Positions 42,993 to 55,900 of a stretch of 64,000 nt of DNA are shown here, piece after piece. The stretch is taken from positions 10,871,501 to 10,935,500 of the forward strand of contig JBAIAC010000030.1 of the NCBI GenBank assembly GCA_037349315.1, in the 5' to 3' direction. The notes below the pieces were generated by a model. It saw only the letters and a program-made list of their open reading frames with translations. It was not told the DNA's origin and searched no databases. Position 1 is the stretch's first letter, and every line of letters begins with the position of its first letter. The stretch is from Chelydra serpentina. Taxonomy: Eukaryota; Chordata; Testudines; Chelydridae. The position numbers were made by a program, and so were the translations under genes.

Positions 42993-45299
42993 CATGATGA
43001 CTCTACATTTATTAGAAAAATGGCTTATGGTGCCATAACGCATCACAAAATCTCAGAATAAATTTAATCAGAGCACCTCATAAATAAAATTTACTGTCAT
43101 AAATAAATCATCCTATACTGTAAGTGTATAAAAGAAGAACTGGGGAAAGGGGGATCTGCATTCATGTAAACTTTTAAAGTCAGAATCCAATCTCCAATAT
43201 TTATATGCACACGTAGATAAACATGTTTTCAAGATGCAAACTGAAATACACATTGGAAACAAAGATGCTCCAGGGAATAGTGGTAAAATATTTCTAGAAA
43301 CAATACATGATAGAAATAATGTACAAATCTTGTTCCACATCCTGACAGGTTCTACACCTGCTAAGAGCCACCAATGCCCACTGAAGTCAAAAGGGAGCTG
43401 TGCTTCTCTCAGACGCAGGCTTTTTCCTACGGTGGCAATCACATTTAAAATGTGTAAATCAAATACAATATTGACTTCAAAGAACCCTCTTGTGAGCTTG
43501 GGACAGATGTTTCCTTGTAAATAAAAGGTGTTGTACAGTCTAACAGTTACATCAATAACAATGTTCAGGCTGCAGCATACTCCTTACAGCTCTCTATGGG
43601 TCACCCTTTACTTACACTTCCAAACACCAAAAAGGAAAAATATATTATTTGTGCCATCACACGTTTTCTAAAATCTCGTATTTGTTGACTATAAGGTTGA
43701 TTCACCCTGTGGCAGGAGTGCCACCATCTGTACCATTAGGGGGAATTGTATGCCAGGGAAAATTCACTCTAGGACGGAGAATTCTGTTTGTACCAAATAT
43801 GGGGGTCCATCATGGGAGAGCAGCTGGAATCTCTGATCAGGGCTTCAGAGGATCCCCATTTACTGAGGTTGCTCACATGAAACATAAAATCAGCAAATCC
43901 TTGCTTCAGTTTGATTCTCCAGTCTGTGGAGAATTTAATATTTGGATTTCTAATTGTGTGGAGACCAACGTTATGATATCTGATATCCAGAAATAAGCCC
44001 AGTATCAGGAAGGATGATTTTTACACCCTGATCAATGTCTGTTTCTCCTAGACACTTCACGCAGTTGGGACTTGTGTAGAAATATTGATCTTATATGATT
44101 CATCTCCTAACACTAAGGACCAGCTTAAGAGGTTGGCCCCACTTCAGGATTCCATGGCAAGATTGATCGTTGAGTAGGAACTTTTGTAGATACTAACAAT
44201 AAGCTGTAGTGTAGTGATTCAAGCTCATCAGAAATGAAGACATGGTTACTGCTCTACTAAAAAAAATAAAATTCACCTAGCGAAGTGGATGATTTGAAGA
44301 ACAAGAAGTGAATGACTGATGGGGTGAGGGTCCTGCCCCCTTTGGAGAAACTAGTGCCACTTTGGGCATTGACTCACAGCAGACAGGACTCTCTGAGCAC
44401 AAAGACAATTGATCCTGGCTTTTGAGTGGGGCACCTAGGAATCCTGTGTGATACCTTAAATTAATGTATCCATTACAAGCAATGAAGCTGGTGTATTTGT
44501 TCTGTAAGCCACTCAGTTGAGTCAAGTAAATGCAGTCTTGTAATAACAGTGGTAGAAGAAAGGGGAAAAATAAGCTTGGTAGATATGTTTAATTCATAAC
44601 TTACACATAAATTGCTTATTGGTATAATATGCATATAGTGTGTATGACTTCTTTACATAACTAGGTTTTAATTTTAAACCTACTCATTTTCCATTGACAA
44701 GAAGAAAGATTTATGCTACAATTTTTCAGTAGAAATATTTCACATTAGCTTGTACATTTTTCCCTGTTGCCTCACTATTTGTTACTAAAGTAAAAGGGCA
44801 GAACAACACAAAACTGCATTTAGGAGTTGTACAGTAGCCAAAATGGCTTAGATTCATTTGAAACATCAGCTGTCCCAGTAATTAGAATACTTGCAGTTAA
44901 CAGGGGCCTGGCTCAAACCATTTGTTTTTGGACTCTATACTGTTTAAGCATCTGCCTTTGAATTAGGTTCTTTAATTTTTCAATATGTTCTAGCTGTGTT
45001 CTGCATAGTTTATTTCTATGACGCTGATTAAAACCAGTGTTTTTCTTGATTATTTTTTTTCTAAAACTTTCTCAACCTAAGAATGTCATCTTGTTTTCTG
45101 TATAGGAATATACAACTACATTATTGTCCATTACCATTTTGTTAATTTAATACCACAAATATTAGGGCTTGCCTCAGGTATTTTAAGTCGCCAGCACACA
45201 GAGTAAGTAGGGCACAATTCCTCCTTCCTGTCAATCACGTGTTCAAAACAAAAAAAGACGAAGATTACGAACGTCTTTTCTAAACATGTAAATTAGTCC
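42993..45299. other. AT-rich DNA without a recognised feature
   Basis: No supported gene or repeat. Frames of 109-115 codons at 43113-43442 (minus) and 43649-43996 (plus) lack any recognisable domain. Confidence 0.4.
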
Positions 45300-45455
45300 A
45301 GAATAAGGTTGGGTGTGAATTTAAAGCACTTAACTATTCCTAATTAACTCCACCTGTTGATACTCTTATCCCAGAATAAGAGCATCCATACATGGAGTTA
45401 ATCAGGAATAGCTATTCTGGAATAATTACCTGTTAGACAGGGTAGACAAACCCTG
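45300..45455. repeat. Foldback MITE-like palindrome
   Basis: TCCAGAATAAGG and ACTATTCCTAATTAACTCC are answered by inverted GGAGTTAATCAGGAATAG and CTATTCTGGA, around a central CTTATCCCAGAATAAG hairpin. No target-site duplication is clear. Confidence 0.45.
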
Positions 45456-46192
45456 AAAAATAAGTGTCATCCTATTGAATATCACTGATCCATTAGTTAT
45501 AGTGGACTAAATAAGAACTTTTACAGAAATCTAGTAGGTAATTAGAAGGTTTTTGTTCTGAAGTAGTGTTTTTTGTTTTCTATTATAGTATTTTTTAGTG
45601 TTTCCTGTAATTTGTTTCATTGATACATTTAGCTGACTTTGTCCACTGAAAAAGAGGTGCAATGGCACAGTTGCAGGGGGTGTTACTCCACTGAATTAGT
45701 GGGGTTACATCTGCAGAGAATTAGGCTCAGTTTTAGCACTGGCAATACCTTTCTTGTTGGAGAGATTTTTTGTCAAAATGGGGTTTCATCAAACATGAAA
45801 TAAAACATAAAATATTAATAAAATAATTTGCCAAGTTTTCATTTTTCAGAAATGTTTCAAAATGAATTTTTAATCAACACCTTTTGAAGTAGTGGGAAAA
45901 TTCCCATTTCCCCCTTTTTTCTCCACTGGAAAAAGAGGGAAAAGATAAAAATAAAAATGAGAGAAAGTGAGAAAATACTTCTCTCTCATTTAATATTGTA
46001 TTTATTTATTTACCATTAGGAAGATCTTGGTGAAAATAAAATAATAAAAGAGGGAGAGAATGAGGGGTATAACAAATTTAAAACACTTTTTTTTTTCTAA
46101 ACAAAGAAAACGGGAAAAAATTCAAATGAAATGAAAACTGTTTTCCTTAGAAAACATTCATGAAAAACTAGAGTAAAAAGTATTGGTCAGCA
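45456..46192. other. AT-rich DNA without a recognised feature
   Basis: Low-complexity A-rich and T-rich runs dominate near 45900-46100. Confidence 0.4.
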
Positions 46193-46510
46193 CTATGTAG
46201 CTTTTCTACTTTTAGGTTTATTGCTATATAACCACGAAACAGATTTGTGTTTCAAGAAGTGGTAGAATTTGGAGGGCTGATTTACTACCACCCAACCTCT
46301 GGCCATTCCCACTTTACCAACATTTGGGTCGAAATGACGGGGGCACTTTTTTGTTGTTGCAGTACATGTATCTTCACTTGGCAACATACTGTGTAATGTA
46401 GCTGCTTTTCCTGCACAAAACGGCTTTCCAGTCTCCTTTGTGAATAAGTTACAAGGACATACAGCTACTGAGAATGAAAATAATACAAATAATGCAGATG
46501 CACTTTTCAT
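46193..46510 (-). other. Unsupported open frame with signal-peptide-like start
   Basis: A 105-codon reverse-strand frame starts MKSASALFVLFSFSVAVC, which has the charge and hydrophobicity pattern of a signal peptide, and contains eight cysteine codons' worth of scattered Cys including a CPRHFDP segment reminiscent of Kazal inhibitors. The remaining Kazal pattern is absent, no splice context is convincing and AT content is high. I list it only as a curiosity, probably chance. Confidence 0.12.
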
Positions 46511-46692
46511 CCAAAGGTCTCAAAGCACTTTACTAAGATGGGTATTATTATTTGCATTTTACAGATCAAGAAACGGAGGCACAGAAAGGTGAAATGACTT
46601 GCCCAGGTTCACACACTGAGCCAGTGACAGAGCTGAGATAGAACAGTGCCTTCCTGAGTCCCTGTCCATTTGCCTGCTCTAACCACTGCCAA
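46505..46692 (+). repeat. MIR/CORE-type ancient SINE fragment
   Basis: TCTCAAAGCACTTTACTAAG ... CATTTTACAGATCAAGAAAC ... GGCACAGAAAGGTGAAATGAC ... TTGCCCAGGTTCACACACTG ... CTAACCACTGCC is a well-preserved MIR-type 3' half. Confidence 0.7.
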
Positions 46693-48872
46693 CCCTAGTG
46701 GCATTAATGAATGATCAAATTCATCCAATAGAGTACTGTTCATGAAACCTAAACGGTAGATATTAAATGAAAGTTTTCAAAATGAAAATTAGTTGCTTTA
46801 TTAAGAGAAAGTTACAAGTAAAAACCACTTCATTTCTTTTCACTAACATTTCACCTGTTAAAACATATTTAACAAATCCAAATTTTTGATATGCAATATG
46901 CCATAATTACCATGAACTTTTATTATCTTTGCCCAATTATCGTTGCTGTTCTCCGCGTGACTTCATCTAGACAGATTTTCCATTTCATGCTACACAAAAA
47001 GCAATTCATTAGTTTCTATAATGGTACTTGTATTCTGTCAACCATATTAAGCGGTGACCTATTTACTAGATGGTTCAAAGGCTTAGAGGTACATATATTT
47101 CGATTTAGATGGACTTCCACTATGCTGAAAGTTCGACTTACTGTTTTATAGCTCCTAAAAATCATAATGGAACAATGACTTTAATTGACCAGTGGTTAGT
47201 AAGCAAATAATAGTAGGAAATCCATATAATTTAGAAGTCTATTAAGCCTAATGGAGCAACTTTCCACATACTCAGGAACCTTTACCCATATCATATTTTA
47301 GATCAAGTCATCATCCTTTGCTTTAGTAACTCATGCTCTTCTAACCGAACTGAGTGAATAGTTAATATAAAATGGTTGTTAGTTTCTTGAACTAAGATTT
47401 TTTTTGCACATGAAAAAAGATACATTCTTTGTGTGTGTAAACATTTGGCATTTTGTGGACTAGACAATACTCCATTCTCTGGTAAAAATACCTTTCTTTT
47501 CATGAATTCTTTGTATGTAGAGAGTGCTACAATGACTGGCAAATTCTGGAATAAGTGGGCATATTTCCAGTCCACTCCTGGATGTATTGTGCTGCTCCAT
47601 GTTTATTTTCTATAGAGTAAAATTAGTCTGTTTTATCTTAAATGTTTTTGCTTTATATTGTATACCCAGTACAATTTATATTGACAATAAATTGTGACTT
47701 AAGTAGTTATGCCACACTGCTTGCTACTGTGTTGCAATTTTCAGAAACCAAATGTTTCTTGTAGTGTTTATTTAATTTGAATACATTAATGTACAATTAT
47801 CCATCCCTCTTTTATGTAGACAGTATATTTTCTCAGCCTTTAAAAGGTTAGATTATAAATGTGCAATCTGCCCAGAGCAAGGGTTATGTGTAGCCAGGTT
47901 CCCCGAGAAGAGGAGTAGTCTTGCGGGTAGGGAGAACAGCGACTCTGAGCCTTTTTCCCTCTAGCTCACACCTTGCTTCAAAGGGGGAATATTTCACCAA
48001 TTTACGCTCCTTCGCAGCATACTAAAATCAGGTCATAATCCTGCTCTAAGGGATAATCTCATTTCAAGATAGTTTTTTTTGGAGAATTGCCTTTATTATT
48101 TTAAAGAACTGACTTTACTAACACTATTTGTTTTTATCAAAGATGCATATATTGTACTCCAAATATTTTCTGGTTCCCATACCCTAATGATCTCTGGATT
48201 GCTGCATAATTAAAGACAAAACCCTGCCAAATACACAATTGGCAGGATTATTGCCAAAATATTGCTATGCTAATGGTACCGTCCTTCTCTTTTAAAGGTT
48301 TTATGCAATGTTTATTAAGTGTACTAAGTTATATGTGTGACAGAGAGCTTGGGTCTTTCAATAATGTATATTACATGGAAAAGGAAAATGGATACGAGAT
48401 TTTAAAAGCAGCATGAGGGTGTGATTTAACTCCTATAGTTAAGAGCAATGGAGATGCAAATCAGAAGTCAATCATTTTGACTTGTGAGGAGCATATAGGG
48501 AGGAAGGGACCAAGCCTGTGAAAGGACTTGGCAACTGAAAGGTGGGGAAACCTCACACAGAGGTGATTAAAGGACAGCAGTCCTTGCCTGGGGACAAAAG
48601 ACTCTTGCATTGCCTTCAATTGTTACTCAAATCAGACACTGCTTGTAGAAATCTGAAGGTAACCTTACCCTGGCACGATAGTGACTCTAACACCAAGAAT
48701 TTGGTAAGTAGGGAGGGTGGGCAAGAGAGAGATATGTCAGGCTGTTCAGGGGAAGTCAGAAAGGGGACTTGTTTTTAGCAAAGTCATATTTTCCATTTTT
48801 TGTCTGTAACTCTTAAAATGAACCTGCTTCACTGGATTTTGCAAAGTATGGGGGGGTAAAATTTTCAAAAGT
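46693..48872. other. AT-rich DNA without a recognised feature
   Basis: No supported gene or repeat. Confidence 0.4.
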
Positions 48873-49251
48873 GCCTAAGGGTATGTCTACACAGGAAATG
48901 TAAGTTGATCTGTATTAGGTTGACTTACAGCCACTGCAATAATTACTGTAGTGGTGCAAATCCACACTACCCTCCTTGGGTCGGTGGTGTGCGTCCCTCT
49001 CCAGGAGCTCTTCCACCGACTTAAGAGGGGCCGTGTGGGGAACTGAGTGCCCAGTTTCTCAGCTCTGCTGACAGATCCCTGCCCCACTGGGCTCTCAGCG
49101 AGGTGGGGGGTGGGGGCAGTATAAGCACCTTATACTGGGATAACTGCATCTACACTACGACTTTTACCAGAACAACTATGTCAGCAAAAATCACTCCCCT
49201 TACTGACATAGTTATGCTAATAAAACTTTTTAAGTGTAGACCAGGCCTAAG
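48873..49251. mobile_element. MITE with GTCTACAC termini and 7-8-bp TSD
   Basis: GCCTAAG (48873-48879) recurs at 49245-49251. Inside, GGTATGTCTACAC at the left is inverted as GTGTAGACCAGGCC at the right. The length (about 365 bp) and TSD length fit a hAT-type MITE. The style of termini is common in turtle genomes. Confidence 0.6.
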
Positions 49252-49390
49252 TCCGATCTTCAGAAGAGACTTAGGAGCTGAAATCTCATTGAATGTCAGT
49301 GGGACTTAGGCTCCTAAATGTCTGTCACTTTGGAAAATGGGATTTAGGCTCCTAAGTCCCCAAGGTGTTGAAAATTATATCCAAGTTATA
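49252..49390. repeat. Small foldback/direct-repeat fragment
   Basis: GGGACTTAGGCTCCTAAATG and GGGATTTAGGCTCCTAAGTC are near-identical direct repeats about 38 bp apart, preceded by an inverted ACTTAGGAGC. This resembles a remnant of a common reptile foldback repeat. Confidence 0.4.
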
Positions 49391-49689
49391 TGATACAGCT
49401 CGGTTTTTTTTAATCTGATTTCCCTATTGTTTTAATATTTTTTAAAATCATAGTTTTATGACTACTTCACGTAGACTACACTGAAAGAGAGCAGCAAAGT
49501 CCTTCAGCCTCTGAGGTAGAGAAGGCAAAAGGTGTTTCTGATGCTTGAGTTCTTGATCATGGGGGCATGGATAGAGGTGTCTTATCCCATTAAGGTGTTG
49601 TGCCAAGGACTGAAGCATGTGAAAACAGGGTAGAAGATGAAGGAGACATGAGTGTGTGACACTCCCAAGGGTTATCCAGGATTTTGGGG

Positions 49690-50160
49690 CTCAGCTGTGT
49701 GCTAAAGACTGCCGGGTTGTGTGAGGTCCGGGTTCCCGGCTGCCTGGTCGCCCAGCGTGGCAGGGTCTGGGGTTGCTGGCCAGCCCCACAGAGTCCAAGG
49801 TCTGGGGCTGCCACAAGGTCAGAAGCTGCTGCACGGCCCCACAGGGTCTAGGGCCCAGGGCTTCTGGCCAGCCCTGCAGAGTCCAAGGTCCAGGGACTGG
49901 GGCTGCCGCCTGGCCCTGCAGGCCCGGATTGCTGACTGCCTGGCCACCCAATGCAGTGGGGTTTGGGATGCGTGGCAGGCGGAGTCACCAGCTGGCCCCA
50001 CATGGAGGGGGTCTGGGGCTGCCAGCCAGCCCTGCAGAGTCTGGGGTCCTGCCACCCGGCCCCCCACCTAGGGCTCCGTTCCTGGCCCCACTCTGTGCAG
50101 GGGTCTCTGGGCTGGAGGTGCTGGGCATAGGAGTTTGTCGGGAGGGCTGGAGGGTCGGGG
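49690..50160. repeat. GC-rich degenerate minisatellite
   Basis: Phrases such as GTCTGGGGCTGCC and CCAGCCCTGCAGAGTC recur several times with varying spacing (about 49767, 49801, 49875, 50012 and 50026). GC content is far above the flanks. Overlapping open frames on both strands come from the low stop density and are not genes. Confidence 0.6.
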
Positions 50161-50164
50161 GTCA

Positions 50165-50237
50165 CACTGTGGTTCTCAACCTGCAGCCCAGGTAACACAT
50201 ATGCGGCCCACAATGATAAATAGGTTGAGAACCACTG
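50165..50237. mobile_element. Short hAT-type MITE remnant with GGTTCTCAACC termini
   Basis: GTGGTTCTCAACCT at the left is the inverse of AGGTTGAGAACCACTG at the right (ending 50237). It abuts the GC-rich minisatellite, which may be the interior of a larger related element. Confidence 0.5.
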
Positions 50238-51369
50238 CTTTAGAGGGAGCAGGGCATGGAATGCTACAGTAATTATTCTCCAATGCCAGAATCTTCAAAA
50301 ACAGTTCCCTGTATAGGGGTTCGTGATGGTATAGTCTTCAGGCCCTTGCTTAGAGGAGGCAAGCAGCCTCAGAATCTTCATCATCACTGGCTTTTGAGAA
50401 AATGGGTAACAGAATTGTCATGCGCTCCCATGCAGCGAGGCAGCTATCAGAATCTATATGCAGAGAGAGAGGGAGAGGAAGGGAGGGGAAGGACGTAGCA
50501 ATATCTTCCCCATAGCAGCAGCATATTTATGACCCCAGGCGATAGGAGGTGGGAAGTTACAGCGCTCAATAAAAAGAGACGAATTGTGAAATTCATGACT
50601 TCACTGAGCACCACTGCAGAATCTCTTTCGCTGTTCACACAGGTTACTTTGGGATTTACACTGTGCTACAAATGGGGATAAGTGAAAAGCCCAATCCAGG
50701 CTGCCTGTGGAAAGTTGAAGCTCTTTAGTTAGTAGAGGGTCCTCATACAGAGGTTCTGCCTTTCAGTTCCCTAAATAAACTTTCTTCCCATGTGCCTACT
50801 AATCCAGATGATTGTGGGTCATTCTAATAAATAAAGACCATCCCTCTGACCTTAGTCCAAGAGAAACTCATATGTTGTTTGACATCCTGTAGTATGGGGA
50901 TAAGAAGGTGACTCTACCTATTAATGAAGACCCTAGTCTCATTGGCTGTATGGTCATTTGCATTATGATAAAACACAATAATTAATTTATTTTAATTATG
51001 GTCATCTTAAAAATGTTGAAAGAATAAACCACAGCCAATATGCAGACATGATATAGCTTTTATAGTTTATATGTACGTTTAAAATGCATTTGGAGGTGGG
51101 GGAAGTACGGTAACAATTGTAAAAGTGATACTTTTTTCTTTTGTGAGCGGCTTGGCTGTATCGCATTTTAAGAAAATAATTCTTATTTGAATTGCATGCC
51201 TTTCTGGATAATAGAAGACTAAGGAATATCAATAGATTAGTGGCCGTGGACTCCATCTCTTTGCATTACAACAGAAAAGGGAGGAAAATATGTTAAAGGA
51301 TCAGAGAACATTTTTTACATTAATTTATGGTGGCTCTAAATATTGCTGAACAAGAATGCATTGTTGTGT
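50238..51369. other. DNA without a recognised feature
   Basis: Nothing supported is seen. Confidence 0.4.
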
Positions 51370-51560
51370 GCAGTGTTGTTTTAGCTGTGTCGGTCCCAGG
51401 ATTATTAGAGAGACAAGATGGGTAATCTTTTATTGGACCAACTTCTATTGGTGAGAGAGACAAGCTTTCAAGAAGAGCTCTGTGTAAGCTCAAAAGTTTG
51501 TCTCTCTCACCAACACAAATTGGTCCAATAACAGATATTACCTCACCCACCTTGTCTCTT
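51370..51560. mobile_element. Palindromic Penelope-like insertion of a second subfamily
   Basis: The left part (GCAGTGTTGTTTTAGC ... GGTCCC) carries the inverted tail. The arms 51407-51467 (AGAGAGACAAGATGGG ... GACAAGCTTTC) and 51495-51560 (TTTGTCTCTCTCACC ... CACCTTGTCTCT) are inverted with moderate divergence. Between them lies AGAGCTCTGTGTAAGCTC, the stem II region of a hammerhead-like core whose flanking boxes have mutated. No convincing target-site duplication was found. Confidence 0.6.
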
Positions 51561-52547
51561 CATTATTTCTAGCAGTATCCATTTCAGAAATTGCACAAAG
51601 TGCAAGTTTTACTTCAACATTTGCTATTTCATATAGCTGAGGTAGATTGTTTCACAGTTTCTTTCCCCCCCCACCTCTAACACGAGAAAACAAATGTAAA
51701 TGCATTAAAAGCAATGTAACTTCACACACGTTGTTGCAGCCAACTACTGATCTGTTCCTTTCTAGTGTATAGATTTTGGTACAAGCTTGATTCATGTCAG
51801 TCATTGATCCGATCAGCCAAAAACTAAGCTGCCATTCCAGAGTTATTTAGTTCCTTTCCATTTCAATTTTATTGTCTTATTTCTGTATGAGGATCTCATT
51901 ATCAGGTTGTCAATAATATATAATACCAGCTTAAAAATCGGTATTATTTATTCTTGCTTAGTTACATTTAACTGCAACATGAAATAAGTGATTACCTGTT
52001 TTGTATATAATTTCATTATAAGGCCTTTGAAGGTCGTTTGAAATACTGCACTAATTAATGTTTTATTTCCAGCCTTCCTTAATTATTCTTGCCAGATGGT
52101 CCTCTATTTATGTTATTGCTTGGAGTTTCCAGCTGAGGTTGTTTGATTGTTGAAGAAAAATATGTGATGGCACCATACGATAACTGTAATTGAATTGTTA
52201 GGTATGTTAGAACATTTGAGCCTTCTGTCCCTGCTTTAGCCACATCTGGGAAATAAGTTTGTTAACAAAGTGCTTTGGCACCTCATCTAATACTTTGTGA
52301 TGTACCGAAATATGTAGAGCAAACTCAGTTAGGAAAAAAGGCTGTAGAAAAGAGCATTCTGGTAGCTTTTCATTCATTTATGAATTACATATGTTCTGGG
52401 TGAAATTAAGACGTGGTTGAAGATTGCCAAATTTTTCTTTCACTTTTTAAATTTGACTTATTTTTCATAGATGATAAAATTACTGTTGACAAATGTATTC
52501 AGAATATGTTGTATTAACTTTGGGCAAAACAACACAATAGTAGCTTC
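51561..52547. other. AT-rich DNA without a recognised feature
   Basis: Nothing supported is seen. Confidence 0.4.
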
Positions 52548-52745
52548 TGAATACTGTTTTCTTTGAGTGGCCTCTGCATATTCCTCCTCATGGGCTTGAC
52601 ACCTCCTGGCATTGAAATCTGGAATATTTTACGGAGTAATATCCCTGCAGACACTGTTGGCTAGAACATTCTACCATTCAACACCAGGAGGTGCCAGTAC
52701 CATAAGTGAGAATATGCAGATGCAGCATACTCTCAGGAGAAAAAA
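52548..52745. repeat. Palindromic repeat with DIRS-tip-like ends
   Basis: The left arm TTTTCTTTGAGTGGCCTCTG through CATATTCC and ACACCTCCTGGCATTGAA is inverted at the right as TTCAACACCAGGAGGTGCC through GAATATGCAGATGCAG and CTCAGGAGAAAA. The outer sequence resembles DIRS termini in the window (TTCTTCGAGTG...CATATGTATTCC). It could be a non-autonomous DIRS derivative consisting of two joined ITRs, or an unrelated foldback. Confidence 0.4.
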
Positions 52746-52779
52746 AGATTACTGATATGCAACCTCTCTTTTTGGTGGT

Positions 52780-52935
52780 GGTGGTCGTGATTATTTTGTA
52801 TTGTATTAGTGCCCAGAGGTTTCAGTTATGATCAGGGGTGTTGCATTTTGCTAGGTGCTGTACCAAACACACAGACATAGTTGGTTCCTGCCCGAAAAGT
52901 TACAAAGAAGACAAGTGATGTGTGAAGGGTGGGAG
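52780..52935 (-). repeat. Ancient amniote interspersed repeat fragment
   Basis: TATTTTGTATTGTATTAGTGCC ... TTTTGCTAGGTGCTGTACC ... AAACACACAGACATAG ... TTCCTGCCCGAAAAG is the familiar conserved 3' sequence of an old amniote repeat. It appears to be the opposite strand of the type seen at 26520-26630. Confidence 0.5.
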
Positions 52936-55900
52936 AGAAGGATACTATCAAATATAATAGTTTATATATAAATATATAGATTCACCATAATTTTCCAATA
53001 ATGAACTGGCTGTATTCATCTGTCCTTCAACCTAGTCATTCTTGGTTGGCCAATTTCTTATGGCATCACTGCAGAAGGTAGATCTTGAGAAAAAGAACAG
53101 GAGAGGGTAGTAGCCTTAGAGATCCATTAATTGTGGGGCAGCATGTGTTGAAGAAGCACTATAGATCCATGTTGAAATATTTGTGTGAAAAGTTAATTAA
53201 TGGGTGGGCAAGGCTGGCTTCATTGGCAGAATGAAGGAGATGGGATTGGTTGACACAAAAAGATCAGGTAGTCAGGTAAGAATTTTGTCTTTAATCTAGA
53301 AGATGAAAAATACACATGTATTTTTGGCTCAACTGATAGCTCCATACAAGACAGAAACTCAGCTAAAGTGCAGTAGAAAATAGATTAACTGACTATAGAT
53401 TAGGTATTGGAAGCAAAAACCCTACTGTAATGACAAATAATAATAGAGCTTGTGACTAAAAACTGTCCTTTAGAACTTGTTTTTTCTCCTTTCTTCTTGT
53501 GTCTCGATTTTTTAAATACTTTGAAAAGTGGTCTGGAGGAAAATACTGTCATCTTAGTGTGGAAATGACATTTTTGAGTTGGTTGGCTGGATATGCTTTG
53601 TCAAATGTTTCAGGACTGTGATAACGTTTTAAAATGTTGATAAAAGATTTTACATTTGTAAAATAAAAGGGAACAGTCTGATATATTCCTTTACCAAATG
53701 CTCTTTACTTACCAAATTTAGCAAGTTTGAAATGTTCCCTCCCTCAGCCTCTGTCACACATGCATGTTTTCTTGGCTTGTGAATCCTCTGGATGAAAACA
53801 ATCTACTCAGATTGTATGGAAGATGAGAGGCAGCTGTTGACGTGCAGAATACAAACACAATGCTTTAAATACATACTCTGTCCTCCATAAAACACTATGG
53901 AATTCATAGGGTGGAGTCCAGCATACCATACATATATGCAAAATTGAGACTGTATCTACTGGACTTCTTCCTGAGTAATTCCAGCTCTGTGCTTTAACTC
54001 ATTCTATTTTAAAAACATGATAAATATTTTATCTGAATTGCTACTCCGAAAATGGGACCCTAAAGTTAGTTGTAACATCTCTGTGGAGATTTCTCCATTC
54101 ATATTTGAATCCTAGTCCTTATGCTAAAACAGAAATGCAGACGATTAGCAATACTCATCTTCAACAGTTTTAAATCTGCATAGCTTTGGATCATGGGCAG
54201 AGCAGAGGAATGAGTCTGTTTTAGGTCAGGTTCTGTTGGTTATCAGAAATGGTTGCCCATGAAGACAAGGACGAGGGAAACTGGAGACAGAAGCAATATA
54301 GCAAGGGTGCCTTCTCTCAGCTCTCATCTCCCTTTATTTGTCATTCCCCTTTTGTCTTTGCATACTCCTTCTCTTTCCCCTTCCTTCCATATAATATCAC
54401 TTTATACACAATTTCTTATGCAAGTGTTGCATGATATTTTCCAAATCACAGTTTAGGGCAAACTAAAACCAGATTTTCCCATTACTGTTGTTCCTTATCA
54501 CTGCCTATTCAGTGTTGCACAATAAATTCCTGCCTGCTCATTCCTTCCCTTCCCCTCCCACGCCGTGTACCATAGTTGCCTTGTTCCCTGCATGCTCATC
54601 TGCAGCTTTGGAGAGAGCACTTCTTTCAGTGTCTGACAAGAGGTTCATTTGGCAATTCCCACTCAGTGCCGAGAGACAGGATGAGCAGCTGTGAAAGGAG
54701 ATATATGATAGCAGATGATGTAACCTCTGCCTTTGATTCACATACGGGTGGCAGGTTGGTCCAGGGACAGTCTCTTAACACAGCATGGCATCCAAATGTG
54801 AAATGCCAACATGAAACTGCTAATTTTTCATGCTGATGAAGTTAACTATAAGTCTGTGTTTAGCTTATATTTTATTAAAGTCACCATAGTAATAATGTGG
54901 TGGTGTGAAGACAGGACTATTATCCTGCTGAGGTGTCATTAAAATATGACAGTAACTTAGCTGTCATATTCTACTCATGTGGTAAACTAGTTTAGTATTT
55001 TATCGGGATTTATAAAATATCTATGTGGGAAAAACATCCCCAAACAAAAAGTTGTGTTTTTTAACCATACTGTTCAAAACCTATAACTTGTTTGATATTA
55101 TATATATTTTTCATGGCCAGAAGATCAATATTAGCGTTTCTCCATTCCCACAATATAAGACATATTACCCAGGATATGTGACATGCTATCCAAACAAGAG
55201 TACCCACTGGGATTCTTAGCTGGTATCAAGTTACAAATGTATTATCCCTGAGGCTAAACTTGCCCAAACCTTGGATCTTTTTGTGCTGTTTTTTCCTCAT
55301 TATATATTTGAGAGGGTCAAATCATTCATCATTTTCAATTACTGGGATATAATTCACTGCATGCAATGTGAGCTACAAACCAGATGCCTGGAAAATTCCT
55401 GCACTGACCAATAAGCTTAGGTCCCAGTACACACTCTGTTTTTAATACAACAGTAACATGTTTGTTTCCTATTGAATTATTTGCAGAAGATATGTAGCCA
55501 ATCAAAGTTAAGTTGGACAGGTGGTTAGCAGAATGGGACACAATCTGGGAGACAGAGAGCAATATAAACATGCTGAGCATTGTTCATTTTAACAGCCTAT
55601 AAAATGCCAATTATATTTTAAAAAGAATAACTTGATTTTATTAAAGGAGCAGTATCATTCATGTGTGCTCTGTTGGGTACATGTCAGTAAAATGAGATTC
55701 TATAAATAGAGTGAGACTCCTACATTTTACTACAAGTACAAGTATTAGAAATCAAAATGACTTGTATCTGGTGATATTTTGAGTCTCTACTCCCACTGAT
55801 GCATAACGCAGTGTGTCAGAGGGTGGGCTTTTTCAGGCCCAAGGACAAACACAGTCCCAAAATCAACAGCCTGTTCGTGCTCTGAATTTTTGATACTCAA

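Noticed and set aside
49590..50213. Cluster of 74-140-codon frames on both strands
   Set aside because: They lie in a degenerate GC-rich minisatellite; the encoded sequences are simple repeats of the unit.
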